A stretch of DNA of 64,000 nucleotides from contig NZ_JADOVJ010000001.1 in NCBI RefSeq assembly GCF_015752315.1, forward strand, positions 5,448,501 through 5,512,500. The letters run 5' to 3'. Below, in pieces: positions 1-8,348 of the stretch. Position numbers and translations under genes: made by a program. This stretch comes from Nocardioides luteus. Its GTDB lineage: Bacteria > Actinomycetota > Actinomycetes > Propionibacteriales > Nocardioidaceae. The notes beneath the pieces are model-generated. The model ran no database searches. It saw only the letters and a list, made by a program, of their open reading frames with translations, and was not told the origin of the DNA. Position 1 is the stretch's first letter. Each line of letters begins with the position of its first letter.

Positions 1-832
1 GCTTGCCCCGGGCCGCGACCCAGGCGATGGCCAGCTGCGCCAGGGTGACGCCCTTGGCCGCGGCGATCTCCTCGAGGGTGACCAGCAGGGCGCGGTTGTG
101 GTCGAGGTTGTCTCCCTGGAACCGCGGCATGTGCGCGAGCGCGCCGCCGAGCGCGCCACTGCCGCCGATGAGGCCGCGGCCGAGGACGCTGTAGGCGGTG
201 ATGCCGATGCCCAGCTCGTTGCAGGTGTCCAGGATGCCGTTGGTCTCGATATCCCGGCTGAGCAAGGAGTACTCGATCTGCAGGTCGCTGATCGGGGCCA
301 CCGTGGCGGCCCGCCGGATGGTGTCCGCGCTGACCTCGCTCAGCCCGATGTGGCGTACGTAGCCCGCCTCCACCAGCTCCTGGACCGCACCCACGGTCTC
401 CTCGATCGGCACCTGCGGGTCCAGGCGGGCGGGGCGGTAGATGTCGATGTGGTCGGTGCCGAGCCGCTGCAGCGAGTAGGTCAGGAACGACTTGACCGCC
501 TCGGGACGGCCGTCGAACCCGACCGGCAGCCCGACCGGGGTGAGCAGGGCGCCGAACTTCACCGAGAGCACCACATCGTCGCGGCTGCGCTCACGCAGCG
601 CCCGGCCGATGAGCATCTCGTTGTGCCCGGCGCCGTAGAAGTCGCCGGTGTCGATGAGGGTGCCGCCGGCGTCGAGATAGGCGTGGATGACGCGTACGCC
701 CTCCTCGTCGTCGACCGCGCCGTAGGCGCCGGAGAGGCTCATCCCGCCGAGCGCGGGAGAGGAGACCTCCGGTCCGGTGCTGCCGAGGCGGCGCTTCTGG
801 AACTGTGTCTGGGCTGTCTGTGAGTTCGTCAT
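1..832 (-). CDS. Aldo/keto reductase, C-terminus cut by window edge
   Basis: NAD(P)H-dependent aldo/keto reductase with a cytoplasmic TIM barrel; 277 codons are present and the end lies outside the window. The start is ATG, giving MTNSQTAQTQFQKRRLG. The family motifs for the catalytic Asp and Tyr (LIDTGDFYG) and Lys (SVKFG) are visible, followed by the usual VRHIGLSE strand. The segment that normally reads QHR carries RPAR instead (DIYRPARLD), so the usual catalytic His is Ala. The gene is divergent from the MmyB-type regulator 101 bp away, which may control it. The substrate cannot be told from sequence. Confidence 0.9.
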   Translation of the reverse strand, partial: MTNSQTAQTQFQKRRLGSTGPEVSSPALGGMSLSGAYGAVDDEEGVRVIHAYLDAGGTLIDTGDFYGAGHNEMLIGRALRERSRDDVVLSVKFGALLTPVGLPVGFDGRPEAVKSFLTYSLQRLGTDHIDIYRPARLDPQVPIEETVGAVQELVEAGYVRHIGLSEVSADTIRRAATVAPISDLQIEYSLLSRDIETNGILDTCNELGIGITAYSVLGRGLIGGSGALGGALAHMPRFQGDNLDHNRALLVTLEEIAAAKGVTLAQLAIAWVAARGK

Positions 833-933
833 GCCTCCACCGTGCGGGCTTTCCGAGACGTACGGCAGGGCCGGTTCATCCAGGGACGGCTTCTCCCTGG
901 CTGAGGCTCGGCTCCGGATCGATACTGGTCGGT

Positions 934-1761
934 GTGACCGACCGCAACGCACTCGCCGACTTCCTGCGCCGACGGCGGGCGCTGATCCGCCCGGCCGACG
1001 TCGGCCTGCCCGAGGGCATCCGCCGGCGTACGCCCGGCCTCCGCCGCGAGGAGGTCGCGATGCTCGCCGGTGTGTCTACCGACCACTACACCCGGCTGGA
1101 GCAGGCCCGCGGGTCGGCGCCCTCGGAGTCCGTGGTCAACGCGGTCGCCCGGGCGCTGCAGTGCGACCTCGACGAGCGCGACCACCTCTACTACCTGGCC
1201 GGGATGACCCCACCGCCCCGCCGAGGCCACGTACGCCCCGGGCTCATCGCCCTGGCCAACCGGCTCACCGACCTGCCCGTGATGATCTGCAACGACCTCG
1301 GCGAGGTGCTCTTCACCAACCCGATGGCCGACCTGCTGGTGGGACACCTGCGCGGCAGCGGAGGGAAGACCGAGAACATGGTGTGGCGCTGGTTCACCGA
1401 CCCGGCCTTCCGGCAGATGCCCGAGGAGGACTGGGACCGGATCTCGGCCGTCCACGTCAGCGACCTGCGCGCGACCCACGCCCGTCGCGCCGGCGACCCC
1501 GACGTCACCGGCCTCGTCGACGACCTGCTTGCCGCGAGCGCGGAGTTCCGCGAGCTCTGGGAGCGCCACGAGGTGGGCGTACGCCGCGCCGACCGGAAGA
1601 CCTTCCTCCATCCCGAGGTCGGTGCCGTCGAGGTGCGCTGCGAGGTGCTCTTCAGCGAGGGGCAGGAGATCCAGCTGGTCGCCTACTTCCCCGCCGAAGG
1701 CACCGATGCGGCCGAGAAGCTCGACCTGCTCCGGGTGATCGGAACCCAGGCCTTCTCCTAG
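934..1761 (+). CDS. XRE-family (MmyB-like) transcriptional regulator
   Basis: A 275-aa DNA-binding regulator. An N-terminal helix-turn-helix (about residues 5-75) contains the signature [18 protein letters not shown]. The C-terminal part (about 100-270) matches the MmyB-like ligand-binding domain common in actinobacteria. GTG is chosen as start because the family begins a few residues before the helix-turn-helix; an upstream in-frame start would add 43 unconserved residues overlapping the divergent promoter. Family members often regulate a divergently transcribed oxidoreductase, which fits the aldo/keto reductase next door (inference). Confidence 0.88.
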   Translation: MTDRNALADFLRRRRALIRPADVGLPEGIRRRTPGLRREEVAMLAGVSTDHYTRLEQARGSAPSESVVNAVARALQCDLDERDHLYYLAGMTPPPRRGHVRPGLIALANRLTDLPVMICNDLGEVLFTNPMADLLVGHLRGSGGKTENMVWRWFTDPAFRQMPEEDWDRISAVHVSDLRATHARRAGDPDVTGLVDDLLAASAEFRELWERHEVGVRRADRKTFLHPEVGAVEVRCEVLFSEGQEIQLVAYFPAEGTDAAEKLDLLRVIGTQAFS

Positions 1762-2984
1762 GCCACCATCGCAGAGCGCGGCGCGGCCATCACCATCCTC
1801 AGGATGACGAATCGCACCAGGGTGGCGGCGGCGTTGGCGACGACGAGCACCACCAGCTCGGTGGGTCTGGCCGGCATCGGGGCGGCCAGGTGGAGGAGCG
1901 CGAGCGAGCCCGACGTCAGCGCCAGCCCCAGCCCGAAGGCCAGCAGCCCGGCGACGTGATGCCTGACGGCACCCTGCCGCACGGTGATCCCGAAGGTCAG
2001 CCGGCGGTTGGCCGCCGTGTTGGCGACCGCGGTCACCAGCAGGCTCACCAGGTTCGCGATCTGGGCGTCCACCGTGACCCGGAGGAGGGAGTAGAGGACG
2101 ACGTACGCCAGGGTGCTCATCGCTCCGACGGCGGCGAACCGCATCAGCTGCTCGGGCAGGCCTCGCTTCGGGCCGGGAACGATGGCCTCGTTCAGCGCGG
2201 CCACTCCGCGCAGGTCGATCCGTCCTGACACCAGTCCTCTCAGGAGACGGGCGACACCGCGGAGGTCCTCCTTGACCGTCGCGGCGATGTCGACCCTCGA
2301 GTCCGGATCGTCGACCCAGTCCACCGGCACCTCGTGGATGCGCAGGCCGGCCTCGGAGGCGAGCACGAGCAGCTCGGTGTCGAAGAACCAGCTGTCGTCC
2401 TCGACCAGCGGGAGCAGCTTCTCCGCGACGTCCCGGCGGACCGCCTTGAAGCCGCACTGCGCATCGGTGAACTCCGCGGAGAGCACCCCGCGCAGCAGCA
2501 GGTTGTAGCCCTTGGACAGGAGGTCCCGCTTCGGGCCGCGCTCGATCCGGCTGCCCCGGGCCAGCCGGGACCCGATGGCGACGTCCGAGTGTCCCGAGAG
2601 CAGCGGGGCGAGCAGCGGCGGCAGGGCCCGCAGGTCGGTGGAGAGGTCGACGTCCATGTAGCCGACCACCTCCGCCCGCGAGGTGGACCAGGCCGCCTTG
2701 AGCGCCCTTCCCCGGCCCTTCTCGTTGAGGTGGATCGCCCGGACCCGGGTGATCTCGGTCGCGAGCCGCTCCGCGATCTCCCAGGTGGCGTCGGTGCTGG
2801 CGTTGTCGGCGATGGTGATGGTCGCGGGGATGGGCAGGGTACGCAGGTAGCCGTCGAGGCGGCGTACGGATGCCTCCAGGTCCTTCTCCTCGTTGTGGAC
2901 CGGGATCACCAGGTCGACCGCCGTCAGCAGCCGCTTCCCGTCGAGGACCCACCCTTCGTTCGAGAGCTCCGTTCCCGCGGTCAC
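1758..2984 (-). CDS. GT2 glycosyltransferase fused to a GtrA domain
   Basis: A 408-aa membrane protein. The N-terminal GT-A domain (about 20-240) resembles dolichyl/polyprenyl-phosphate sugar synthases: VDLVIPVHNEE, ADNASTDAT and the DVDLSTD metal motif near residues 111-117. The C-terminal part (about 275-400) holds four hydrophobic segments of the GtrA type (LMRFAAVGAMSTLAY). It probably makes and helps flip a polyprenyl-phosphate-linked sugar for cell-envelope glycosylation. Its GTG start overlaps the stop of the upstream GT39 gene by four bases (GTGA), so the two are translationally coupled. Its last four bases overlap the convergent regulator gene. Confidence 0.88.
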   Translation of the reverse strand: MTAGTELSNEGWVLDGKRLLTAVDLVIPVHNEEKDLEASVRRLDGYLRTLPIPATITIADNASTDATWEIAERLATEITRVRAIHLNEKGRGRALKAAWSTSRAEVVGYMDVDLSTDLRALPPLLAPLLSGHSDVAIGSRLARGSRIERGPKRDLLSKGYNLLLRGVLSAEFTDAQCGFKAVRRDVAEKLLPLVEDDSWFFDTELLVLASEAGLRIHEVPVDWVDDPDSRVDIAATVKEDLRGVARLLRGLVSGRIDLRGVAALNEAIVPGPKRGLPEQLMRFAAVGAMSTLAYVVLYSLLRVTVDAQIANLVSLLVTAVANTAANRRLTFGITVRQGAVRHHVAGLLAFGLGLALTSGSLALLHLAAPMPARPTELVVLVVANAAATLVRFVILRMVMAAPRSAMVA

Positions 2985-4984
2985 GAGGCGTCCTCCGTCA
3001 GGTCGTAGACGGTGCTGCTGCCGATGGTGGTCCGGGTGAAGTTCTCCTCCACCCAGGCGCTGATCTCGGAGGCGCTGGAGGTCTCGTCGCCACCGCCTCT
3101 CATCCCACCCATCCCGCCGCCGGCGATGAAGTAGTGGATCTTGCCGTCGGCGACGTACTCCTGGAACTGCTCGAGCGTGATGCTGTTCGAGGTGCCGTTG
3201 AAACCGCCGATCGCCATGACCGCCTCGCCGGTCTCCAGCTGGAGGCCGGCCGCGGTCTGGGAGCCGATCGTCGCGGCCACCCAGGTGTATTTGCCGGCGT
3301 TGGTGCTGACCGCCTCGGCCAGCTCCTCGTCGACCTCGCCGCCGCCCATCATCCCGCCGCCCCGCATGCCGCTGGGCATGCCACCGCCGTCCCCGCCTCC
3401 CGGCAGCTGCTGCGGCTGGCCCTGGGCTCCGCCGGGGGCACCGTTCGGCGGCGCACCGATGACCTGGCCGCCCGGACCACCACCGGGCATGGCCCGGCCG
3501 CCGCCCATGCCGCCCATCCCGCCCTCGTACGGCCCCGCAGTCACGATCGAGCCGGTGTGAGCGGTGCCGATCGTCTGGAGGGCGTACGCCGCCGGCCCGA
3601 TGCCCAAGGTCACGGCTGCCGCCGCGAGCGTTGCGCCCGCGGCCCGGCGGGTGAACCTGTCCGCGAGGACGAACGCGGCGGCGAGCCCGAGACCGATGAT
3701 CAGGACGGGCCAGCGCAGCGCGTCGTACGGCTGCTCGCCCGACTGCCCGAGGAGCACCCAGCCCCACACGGAGCTGCCGGCCATGGCGACCGCCAGGGTG
3801 GCCCGGGCGAGGAGGCTGTCGCGGTCGCGCCACATGACGACCGTGCCGACGACCGCGGTGACCGCGATCCACGGAGCCAGCGCGACCACGTAGTAGTCGT
3901 GGTAGATGCCCTCCATGAAGGAGAAGACCAGGCCGGTGACGAGCATCGTGGCGCCGCTGAGCATGAGCGTGGCGCGGGTCAGATCGGTGCGGGGCGCCTT
4001 GCGCAGCGCGACGAGCCCGGTCACGAAGAGGAGCAGCGCCGCGGGCAGCAGCCAGGCGACCATGCCGCCGGAGACGCCCTGGAACAGCCGCAGGATCCCG
4101 GCCCCGCTGGAGAAGCCGGCGTTGCCGAGGCCGCCGTAGTCACCGCCGTTGAGGCGGCCGACGCCGTTGTAGCCGAGCGTCAGCTCGAGGAGCGAGTTGC
4201 CGGTCGAGCCGTCGATGTAGGGCCGCCAGGACTCCGGGATGAGCTCGACGACCGCGATGTACCAGCCGGCACTGACGACCATCGCGGCGAAGCAGGCGAT
4301 GCCGTGCGCCATCCTCCTCGCGAAGGTGCCTCGGCCAGCGATCAGGTAGACCACCGCGATCGCCGGGACGATCAGGAACGCCTGCAGCATCTTGGCCAGG
4401 AAGCCGAAGCCGAGCAGCACCCCGGCCAGCACCATCCACCTGCCCCTGCCGGTCTCGATCGCCTTCAACGTCGAGAACCCGGCACCGACCAGCATCAGGA
4501 GCAGCAGCGCGTCCGGGTTGTTGAACCGGAACATCAGCGCCGCCGCCGGCGTCAGCGCGGTGAAGGCCCCCGCCGCGATCCCCGCCTGCCACGGCGCGAC
4601 CTTCCTGACGAGGCCGTGGACCAGGCCGACCGTGGCCACGCCCATCAGCGCCTGCGGGACCAGGATGCTCCACGAGGACAGCCCGAAGATGCGTACGGAC
4701 AGGCCCATCACCCACAACGACGCCGGCGGCTTGTCGACCGTGATCGAGCTGCTCGCGTCGAGCGCCCCGAAGAACCACGCCTTCCAGCTCTCGCCGCCGG
4801 CCTGGGCGGCCGCGGAGTAGTACTGGTTGGCGTATCCCGACTCCGACAGCGTCCACAGGTACGCGACCGCGGTCAGGGCGAGCAGGATGATCAGGGACGC
4901 CCGCTCGGGGGTCGGGCGCCATCGGCTTGTCGGGGGTGTCGGCTCAGGCGCCTGACTGGTCGGTGGGTCCAGGAGTTGGGTCAT
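2981..4984 (-). CDS. GT39 (ArnT/PMT-like) membrane glycosyltransferase
   Basis: A 667-aa polytopic protein. The first membrane segment lies at about 31-47, followed by the DKPP motif (residues 84-87) in the first external loop, as in ArnT/PMT mannosyl- and aminoarabinosyl-transferases. Many further hydrophobic helices follow. A low-complexity Gly/Met/Pro linker (GGMGG, GGGMMGGG repeats) separates the membrane part from a C-terminal extracytoplasmic domain. It would use a polyprenyl-phosphate sugar to glycosylate protein or envelope acceptors; the partner GT2-GtrA gene probably supplies that donor. ATG start giving MTQLLDPP; an upstream ATG would add an unconserved extension. Confidence 0.88.
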   Translation of the reverse strand: MTQLLDPPTSQAPEPTPPTSRWRPTPERASLIILLALTAVAYLWTLSESGYANQYYSAAAQAGGESWKAWFFGALDASSSITVDKPPASLWVMGLSVRIFGLSSWSILVPQALMGVATVGLVHGLVRKVAPWQAGIAAGAFTALTPAAALMFRFNNPDALLLLMLVGAGFSTLKAIETGRGRWMVLAGVLLGFGFLAKMLQAFLIVPAIAVVYLIAGRGTFARRMAHGIACFAAMVVSAGWYIAVVELIPESWRPYIDGSTGNSLLELTLGYNGVGRLNGGDYGGLGNAGFSSGAGILRLFQGVSGGMVAWLLPAALLLFVTGLVALRKAPRTDLTRATLMLSGATMLVTGLVFSFMEGIYHDYYVVALAPWIAVTAVVGTVVMWRDRDSLLARATLAVAMAGSSVWGWVLLGQSGEQPYDALRWPVLIIGLGLAAAFVLADRFTRRAAGATLAAAAVTLGIGPAAYALQTIGTAHTGSIVTAGPYEGGMGGMGGGRAMPGGGPGGQVIGAPPNGAPGGAQGQPQQLPGGGDGGGMPSGMRGGGMMGGGEVDEELAEAVSTNAGKYTWVAATIGSQTAAGLQLETGEAVMAIGGFNGTSNSITLEQFQEYVADGKIHYFIAGGGMGGMRGGGDETSSASEISAWVEENFTRTTIGSSTVYDLTEDAS

Positions 4985-5181
4985 GCCGACGAGGCTCCGA
5001 CGTGGGTCTGTGGCGGCCTTACGACGAGACTGTGAGCGTCCTGTGTGCTGCGGTTCACAGCGGTTCGGCCCGGCAGCCGAAGGCCTCGCCTTGACTCCGG
5101 GCGATACCCGGAACACCATCGAGTCAGGCTCGACGACGCGCCGTACGTGTTGGAGATCACTCCCCGACATCCTCCCAAAAC

Positions 5182-5195
5182 GAGAACACGTTCTA
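5182..5195. promoter_or_regulatory. Candidate KstR-type operator upstream of fprA
   Basis: GAGAACACGTTCTA matches 13 of 14 positions of the pattern TnnAACnnGTTnnA recognised by KstR, the TetR repressor of sterol catabolism. It lies 115 bp before fprA. The match is read by eye; whether the genome has KstR is unknown. Confidence 0.4.
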
Positions 5196-5269
5196 GGATT
5201 GAGCGTGAAACTCGCGTACGGCCACGTAACCACCTGGCGGAACGGATTCGGAGGGTTACACGACCCCCT

Positions 5270-5283
5270 TTAGGCTTGCCTTA
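5270..5283. promoter_or_regulatory. Candidate iron box upstream of fprA
   Basis: TTAGGC-TT-GCCTTA is a 6-2-6 palindrome with the half-site type used by DtxR/IdeR. It sits 27 bp before the fprA start, where a repressor could block transcription. The spacing is shorter than the classical 19-bp box, so the call is tentative. Confidence 0.3.
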
Positions 5284-5310
5284 GTACTCCACGGAAGGTT
5301 GAACTCCCTT

Positions 5311-6654
5311 ATGCGTGACATCCGCGTTGCGATCGTCGGTGCCGGCCCGGCCGGCATCTACGCTGCCGACATCCTCACGAAGGAGCACCCTGGTGCGCGC
5401 GTCGACGTCATCGAGCGTCTGCCTGCCCCTTACGGCCTGGTTCGCTACGGCGTGGCTCCTGACCACCCGCGAATCAAGGAGATCATCAAGGCTCTGAAGC
5501 GCGTCCTGAACCAGGACAGCATCCGGTTCATCGGCAACGTCGACTTCGGCACCGACCTCAAGCTCGACGACCTGCACCGGTTCTACGACGCCGTCATCTT
5601 CGCCACCGGCGCGATGGCCGACCGCGAGCTCGACATCCCGGGGATCGACCTGCCCCAGTCCTACGGCGCGGCCGACTTCGTCAGCTGGTACGCCGGACAC
5701 CCCGACGTCTCCCGCGAGTGGCCCCTCGAGGCCGAGGAGGTCGCCGTCCTCGGCGCCGGTAACGTCGCGCTCGACGTCGCCCGCATGCTGGCCAAGCCCG
5801 CCGACGAGCAGCTGGTCACCGAGGTCTCCGACAACGTCTACCAGGGCCTGAAGAAGAACCCGGCCAAGACGATCCACGTCTTCGCCCGCCGCGGCCCGGC
5901 CCACATCAAGTTCAGCCCGATGGAGCTGCGCGAGCTCTCCCACTCCCCGTCGGTCGAGGTAGTGGTCGAGGAGGAGGGCTTCGAGATCGACGAGGCCGGC
6001 GAGAAGGCGATCCAGAGCCACAAGGCGACCAAGCTCGTGGCCGACATCCTCCTGAAGTACATGGAGGCCCCCAGCGCCGGCAAGCCCCACAAGATCGTCA
6101 TCCACATGATGCAGAACCCCGTCGAGATCCTCGGCGAGGACGGTCGCGTGGTCGCGCTGCGCAGCGAGAAGACCGAATACAACGGCGACGGCACCGTCTC
6201 CGGCACCGGCGAGTTCACCGACACCCCGGTCCAGGCCGTCTACCGCGCCGTCGGCTACCTCTCCGAGGCGCTCCCCGACGTGCCCTTCGACGGCGAGAAC
6301 GGCGTCATCCCCAACGATGGCGGCCGGGTCCTCGGCCTCAACGGCGAGCACATCAACGGGACGTACGTCACCGGGTGGATCAAGCGCGGACCGGTCGGCC
6401 TCATCGGCCACACCAAGTCCGACGCCAAGGAGACCATCGACAACCTCCTCCACGACCTCGACAAGCTCGAGCCGGCCGAGCACGCCTCGCCCGCGGCGGT
6501 CCTCGAGCACCTGTCCGGCAAGGGCGTCGAGTTCACCACCATCGAGGGCTGGGAGAAGCTCGACAACCACGAGCGCTCCCTCGGCGAGGCCCAGGGTCGC
6601 GAGCGGATCAAGGTCGTCCCGCGCGACGAGATGATCCAGATCTCCAACGCCTGA
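5311..6654 (+). CDS. fprA: Ferredoxin-NADP+ reductase FprA
   Basis: A 447-aa flavoprotein of the adrenodoxin-reductase/FprA family that passes electrons between NADPH and ferredoxins, which serve P450s and other oxygenases. The FAD-binding motif GAGPAG lies at residues 10-15, followed by PYGLVRYGVAPDHP, typical of FprA. The NADPH motif VLGAGNVALDVARML is near residue 150. The ATG start is preceded by GGAAGG 12 bases upstream; a TTG 12 bases earlier would sit directly on that site. The gene is monocistronic, with a terminator immediately downstream. Confidence 0.93.
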   Translation: MRDIRVAIVGAGPAGIYAADILTKEHPGARVDVIERLPAPYGLVRYGVAPDHPRIKEIIKALKRVLNQDSIRFIGNVDFGTDLKLDDLHRFYDAVIFATGAMADRELDIPGIDLPQSYGAADFVSWYAGHPDVSREWPLEAEEVAVLGAGNVALDVARMLAKPADEQLVTEVSDNVYQGLKKNPAKTIHVFARRGPAHIKFSPMELRELSHSPSVEVVVEEEGFEIDEAGEKAIQSHKATKLVADILLKYMEAPSAGKPHKIVIHMMQNPVEILGEDGRVVALRSEKTEYNGDGTVSGTGEFTDTPVQAVYRAVGYLSEALPDVPFDGENGVIPNDGGRVLGLNGEHINGTYVTGWIKRGPVGLIGHTKSDAKETIDNLLHDLDKLEPAEHASPAAVLEHLSGKGVEFTTIEGWEKLDNHERSLGEAQGRERIKVVPRDEMIQISNA

Positions 6655-6668
6655 CCAAGCGAGTACGC

Positions 6669-6706
6669 AGCGGGGCCGGCCATCCACAGAGATGGTCGGC
6701 CCCGCT
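6669..6706. terminator. Bidirectional terminator between fprA and vapC
   Basis: A 16-bp stem with one G-U pair (AGCGGGGCCGGCCATC and its complement) and a 6-nt loop, between two convergent genes. Confidence 0.8.
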
Positions 6707-6718
6707 TCTGTTCCGCGG

Positions 6719-7138
6719 CTAAGCCTCGGCAGAAAACGGGTTGTGAACGTCGACCCCCGTCGATGCGAAGTCCTTGGTGTTGCGGGTCGAGACCGTGAGC
6801 CCGTGCTCAAGAGCAGTCGCGGCCAGAAGCGAGTCCACAGCCGGCAGCGGTCGCACCGAGTTCAGCTCGCCCCAGCGATCTGCGACCCGGGCAGTGATCG
6901 GCAGCACCTGGTCGTCGTACTGCTCCACGAGCCCTTCGATCCAGACCGTCAGCGCCTGTGCCGCGACCTCGTCACCTCGTGCCGCTAGGCGAGCGGCTCC
7001 CGCCCGCAGCTCTCCTACCGTCAAGACGGACAGGTGAACCTCGTCGGCTCCGAGCCCGTTCACCCACGCGACGACGGCCGGGTCAGGGCGCTTCTTCCGA
7101 AGCTCGGAGACCACATTCGTATCGATCAGATACCTCAC
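6719..7138 (-). CDS. vapC: PIN-domain ribonuclease toxin VapC
   Basis: A 139-aa PIN-domain protein, the usual VapC length. The fold begins LIDTNVVSELRK, with the first catalytic Asp at residue 6. The central ELRAG segment and the C-terminal LPAVDSLLAATALEHG and RNTKDF elements supply the remaining acidic residues. It would cleave RNA when freed from its antitoxin. The GTG start overlaps the antitoxin stop by four bases (GTGA), the standard coupling in these operons. Confidence 0.93.
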   Translation of the reverse strand: MRYLIDTNVVSELRKKRPDPAVVAWVNGLGADEVHLSVLTVGELRAGAARLAARGDEVAAQALTVWIEGLVEQYDDQVLPITARVADRWGELNSVRPLPAVDSLLAATALEHGLTVSTRNTKDFASTGVDVHNPFSAEA

Positions 7139-7389
7139 GCCATCCCCTCGAGGTCAAGCTCTCGGAAGTCTGAACGGTCGCGATCGAGATCGAGGTCGTC
7201 ACCCTTGGGCACATCCAGCAAGTACTCGGACAGTGGCCGTCGTGGCTGAGCGATCCGTCGGTAGTCATCGATGCTCAGCACGACGGCAATCTCCTCGCCG
7301 TGCTTGGTGATCAGCTGCGGGCCGCCAGCAGTCGCCTCGCGAAGCACCTCACTGAACCGTTGCTTGGCCTCTTGTACTTGCCATGACAT
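7135..7389 (-). CDS. vapB: Phd/YefM-type antitoxin of the vapBC pair
   Basis: An 84-aa antitoxin. The N-terminal half (MSWQVQEAKQRFSEVL ... ITKHGEEIAVVLS) is the Phd/YefM DNA-binding fold, and the acidic C-terminus (DDLDLDRDRSDFRELDLEG) is the toxin-binding tail. ATG is chosen because GGAGGTGG lies just upstream; a longer frame would add unconserved residues. It should neutralise VapC and autorepress the operon through the repeats before its start. Confidence 0.9.
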   Translation of the reverse strand: MSWQVQEAKQRFSEVLREATAGGPQLITKHGEEIAVVLSIDDYRRIAQPRRPLSEYLLDVPKGDDLDLDRDRSDFRELDLEGMA

Positions 7390-7405
7390 CGACCCACCTC
7401 CTTCA

Positions 7406-7424
7406 TCTAGACAGACTAGACAGA
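7406..7424. promoter_or_regulatory. Repeat operator of the vapBC operon
   Basis: Two consecutive copies of CTAGACAGA (7407-7415 and 7416-7424), overlapping a TCTAG-ACAGA-CTAGA inverted repeat, lie 17 bp before the antitoxin ATG. This is where Phd-type antitoxins bind (inference). Confidence 0.55.
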
Positions 7425-7461
7425 GGGGCCACCAGATGCAACCGAGGAACCGCACTCGAGC

Positions 7462-7509
7462 GCGTCAACCAAAGGTTGACGCATCACGATCGTCAACCTA
7501 GAGTTGACG
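7462..7509. promoter_or_regulatory. Tandem palindromic operators before the methyltransferase
   Basis: Site 1 (7462-7482) has perfect 9-bp arms GCGTCAACC/GGTTGACGC around AAA. Site 2 (7491-7509) has 7-bp arms CGTCAAC/GTTGACG around CTAGA. The centres are 28 bp apart, and the second site ends one base before the GTG start. Confidence 0.65.
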
Positions 7510-7510
7510 T

Positions 7511-8317
7511 GTGGTCACTTCTGAATCCGGCCCCGCACACCGGCATCGCCAGATGGCCGAATCGTTCGGTGCCGACGTCGATCGCTACGACCGAGCCCGG
7601 ATGGCCTATCCCGACGAGCTGATCGCCCGGATCATGGAGCACTCCCCAGGTGTCGACCTGCTGGATGTCGGGTGCGGGACCGGGATCGAAGCCAGACAGC
7701 TTCAGGCGGTCGGCGCAACCGTGCTCGGCGTCGAGCCGGACGCGCGGATGGCGGCGTACGCACGTTCGCGCGGGCTCGCCGTGGAGGAGTCGCGGTTCGA
7801 GGACTGGGACACCGCGGGGCGCACGTTCGACACCGTCATCGCGGCGCAGGCCTGGCACTGGATCGACCCCGTTGCCGGCGCAGCGAAGGTGAGGGACGTG
7901 CTGCGTCCCGGCGGGCTGTTCGCAGCCTTCTGGAACGTCTACGAGCCGCCCGCGCCGGTGGGCGATGCGCTTCTCGAGGGCCTGAGGCAGGTCGTTCCCG
8001 ACCTCCCTCTCGGCCTGGGCGCCATGAAGCAGGCGGACAAGACGTACGAAGCGGGTGCCCGGCAGGTCGGCGAGCGCTTCGTCGAGCTCGGCGGGTTCGC
8101 CGAGCCGGAGCCTTGGCGCTTCTCGTGGTCGCGTGACGTCACGCGCGAGGAGTGGCTCGACTTCGTGCCGACCCAGGGCTTCCTCACCCGGCTCTCCGCC
8201 GAACAGTGTGCGCCGGTGCTGGAGGCGGTCGGTGCGGCTATCGACGACCTCGGCGGCGCGTTCACGCTGAACACCGTCACGGTGGGAATCGCGGTCCCAC
8301 TCCGGCGCGTGCCATGA
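7511..8317 (+). CDS. Class I SAM-dependent methyltransferase
   Basis: A 268-aa cytoplasmic methyltransferase (Methyltransf_11/25 type). The SAM-binding motif LLDVGCGTGIEA is near residues 49-60, with the acidic end of strand 2 (GVEPDARM) and a QAWHWIDP segment after it. The family acts on small molecules or lipids; the substrate is not evident. The GTG start directly abuts two palindromic operators, so the gene is probably tightly repressed. It runs towards, and is close to, the Clp-N gene. Confidence 0.85.
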   Translation: MVTSESGPAHRHRQMAESFGADVDRYDRARMAYPDELIARIMEHSPGVDLLDVGCGTGIEARQLQAVGATVLGVEPDARMAAYARSRGLAVEESRFEDWDTAGRTFDTVIAAQAWHWIDPVAGAAKVRDVLRPGGLFAAFWNVYEPPAPVGDALLEGLRQVVPDLPLGLGAMKQADKTYEAGARQVGERFVELGGFAEPEPWRFSWSRDVTREEWLDFVPTQGFLTRLSAEQCAPVLEAVGAAIDDLGGAFTLNTVTVGIAVPLRRVP

Positions 8318-8348
8318 CCCGACAGTTCCGATCACCTAGGAGAAACGT

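Larger units (their letters stand above)
4985..5310. other. 326-bp divergent intergenic region
   Basis: No gene is seen here. It carries the promoters of the leftward glycosyltransferase operon and the rightward fprA gene. Two candidate operators lie on the fprA side and are listed separately: a KstR-like box and an iron-box-like palindrome. Confidence 0.7.

Noticed and set aside
829..2952. A 700-codon open frame on the minus strand spanning the regulator and part of the GT2 gene
   Set aside because: Pro/Arg/Gly-rich translation with no family motifs; it is the frame shadow of two real genes in GC-rich DNA.
2870..5035. A long plus-strand open frame opposite the glycosyltransferase operon
   Set aside because: Composition is Arg/Gly/Asp-rich shadow; the minus strand carries clear GT2, GtrA and GT39 motifs.
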